A program made the position numbers and the translations under genes. A stretch of 6,167 nucleotides of DNA from NCBI GenBank assembly GCA_910588885.1, contig CAJUSQ010000030.1, positions 1 through 6,167 of the forward strand. Reading direction: 5' to 3'. Positions 5,753 to 6,167 of the stretch are shown here, piece by piece. Position 1 is the stretch's first letter; each line of letters begins with the position of its first letter. The notes beneath the pieces are model-generated. The model did not search any database and was not told the origin of the DNA. It worked only from the letters and a program-made list of their open reading frames with translations. This DNA is from an uncultured Lachnospiraceae bacterium. Its GTDB lineage: Bacteria; Bacillota; Clostridia; Lachnospirales; Lachnospiraceae.

Positions 5753-5825
5753 ACCTCCCCTTCCTTCTTATCCGAAGCCTTTTTCCTGCAAAATGCAAAA
5801 ATCCTTTCCTGCGTAACGTTCATCT

Positions 5826-6158
5826 CTAAATAATCCTTTCCTTTGCCTTCCAAACCACTGTCTGAAAAATCGGCAGACGGTAGGGATAACGAAGACGAAT
5901 CCGGGCATATTTCAATCCGATTGTCGTCTGATCCTGATACACCTGCACTTCCAGAAAATATCCGTTTTTTTCCGCTTCATCCTTACATTGGCGGATAATT
6001 TCATCATTGTAATAGCTTTCCCGGATCAGGGCAGACAGTTCTTCCATATAATCCCCCGCTGCCGCCACATCTGCATTTACTCCGGTTATCATAATCCCAA
6101 CTCCGGTAATCATCAGAATTACAGCAAAGGAAAGAATGACCTTCCATACAGAACCCAT
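5826..6158 (-). CDS. TadE-like minor pseudopilin, 110 aa
   Basis: One N-terminal membrane segment (residues 5-27, VILSFAVILMITGVGIMITGV) is followed by a helical stretch (DYMEELSALIRESYYNDEIIRQC) and a beta-rich end (YFLEVQVYQDQ, YARIRLRYPYRLPIF). This is the size and layout of TadE-like proteins from Tad/type IVb-like pilus clusters: a short anchored helix plus a strand-rich tail with a YPYRLPIF-type motif. The start ATG 6158 is supported by GGAGG at 6167-6163, at the very edge of the window, so its upstream partners cannot be seen. It heads the visible part of the right block. Role inferred: minor subunit that helps initiate or anchor a pilus-like fibre. The family call rests on pattern only. 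Confidence 0.82.
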   Translation of the reverse strand: MGSVWKVILSFAVILMITGVGIMITGVNADVAAAGDYMEELSALIRESYYNDEIIRQCKDEAEKNGYFLEVQVYQDQTTIGLKYARIRLRYPYRLPIFQTVVWKAKERII

Positions 6159-6167
6159 AGCGCCTCC

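Noticed and set aside
5634..5798. Longer N-terminus for the 49-aa gene (MHFAGKRLRIRRKG)
   Set aside because: It would cover the whole 35-aa gene, lacks hydrophobic logic, and ignores the AAGGAGG site six bases before ATG 5633.

Overview
The window looks like chromosome of a mid-GC Gram-positive anaerobe of the Clostridia, most probably Lachnospiraceae. I infer this from the strong AGGAGG-type ribosome binding sites, secreted proteins with InlB-type (Listeria-Bacteroides) repeats and glucan/choline-type cell-wall-binding repeats, and a tRNA gene without encoded CCA. I cannot name the species. Every protein gene is on the minus strand; the only plus-strand gene is a tRNA.

Right block (6158 down to 4232): five closely packed genes for small, membrane-anchored proteins. 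In transcription order they are a TadE-like pseudopilin (110 aa), two micro-proteins of 35 and 49 aa, a 190-aa anchored protein with an Ig-like ectodomain, and a 198-aa anchored protein that appears to join a TadE-like part to one InlB-type repeat. Several gaps are only 9-11 bases and stop codons lie beside or inside the next ribosome binding site, so this is one translational unit. It resembles the minor-pilin end of a Tad/type IVb-like pilus locus. The ATPase, platform, peptidase and major pilin genes are not in the window.

Middle (3943-4231): a plus-strand tRNA-Ala(CGC) at 4007-4079. It is followed by three hairpin elements: two near-identical 42-base nested hairpins flanking a different nested hairpin with a T-tract, which is the obvious terminator for the tRNA transcript. 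Upstream of the tRNA, a predicted tRNA promoter and a predicted promoter for the minus-strand lipoprotein gene overlap in about 34 bp.

Left block (3942 down to 1): three exported proteins. The first is a 422-aa lipoprotein with Ig-like domains, a charged Glu/Gln/Lys linker and a small C-terminal domain with two Cys. The second is a 694-aa secreted protein with four InlB-type repeats and an Ig-like domain. The third is a secreted protein, cut by the window edge, with a DnaJ-like CxxCxGxG pair followed by cell-wall-binding repeats. The last two are 13 bases apart.

Taken together, the shared InlB and Ig-like modules suggest one surface apparatus: membrane-anchored pilin-like components from the right block, plus a lipoprotein and wall-associated proteins from the left block. 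This functional link is inference; the modules and gene order are what the sequence shows.
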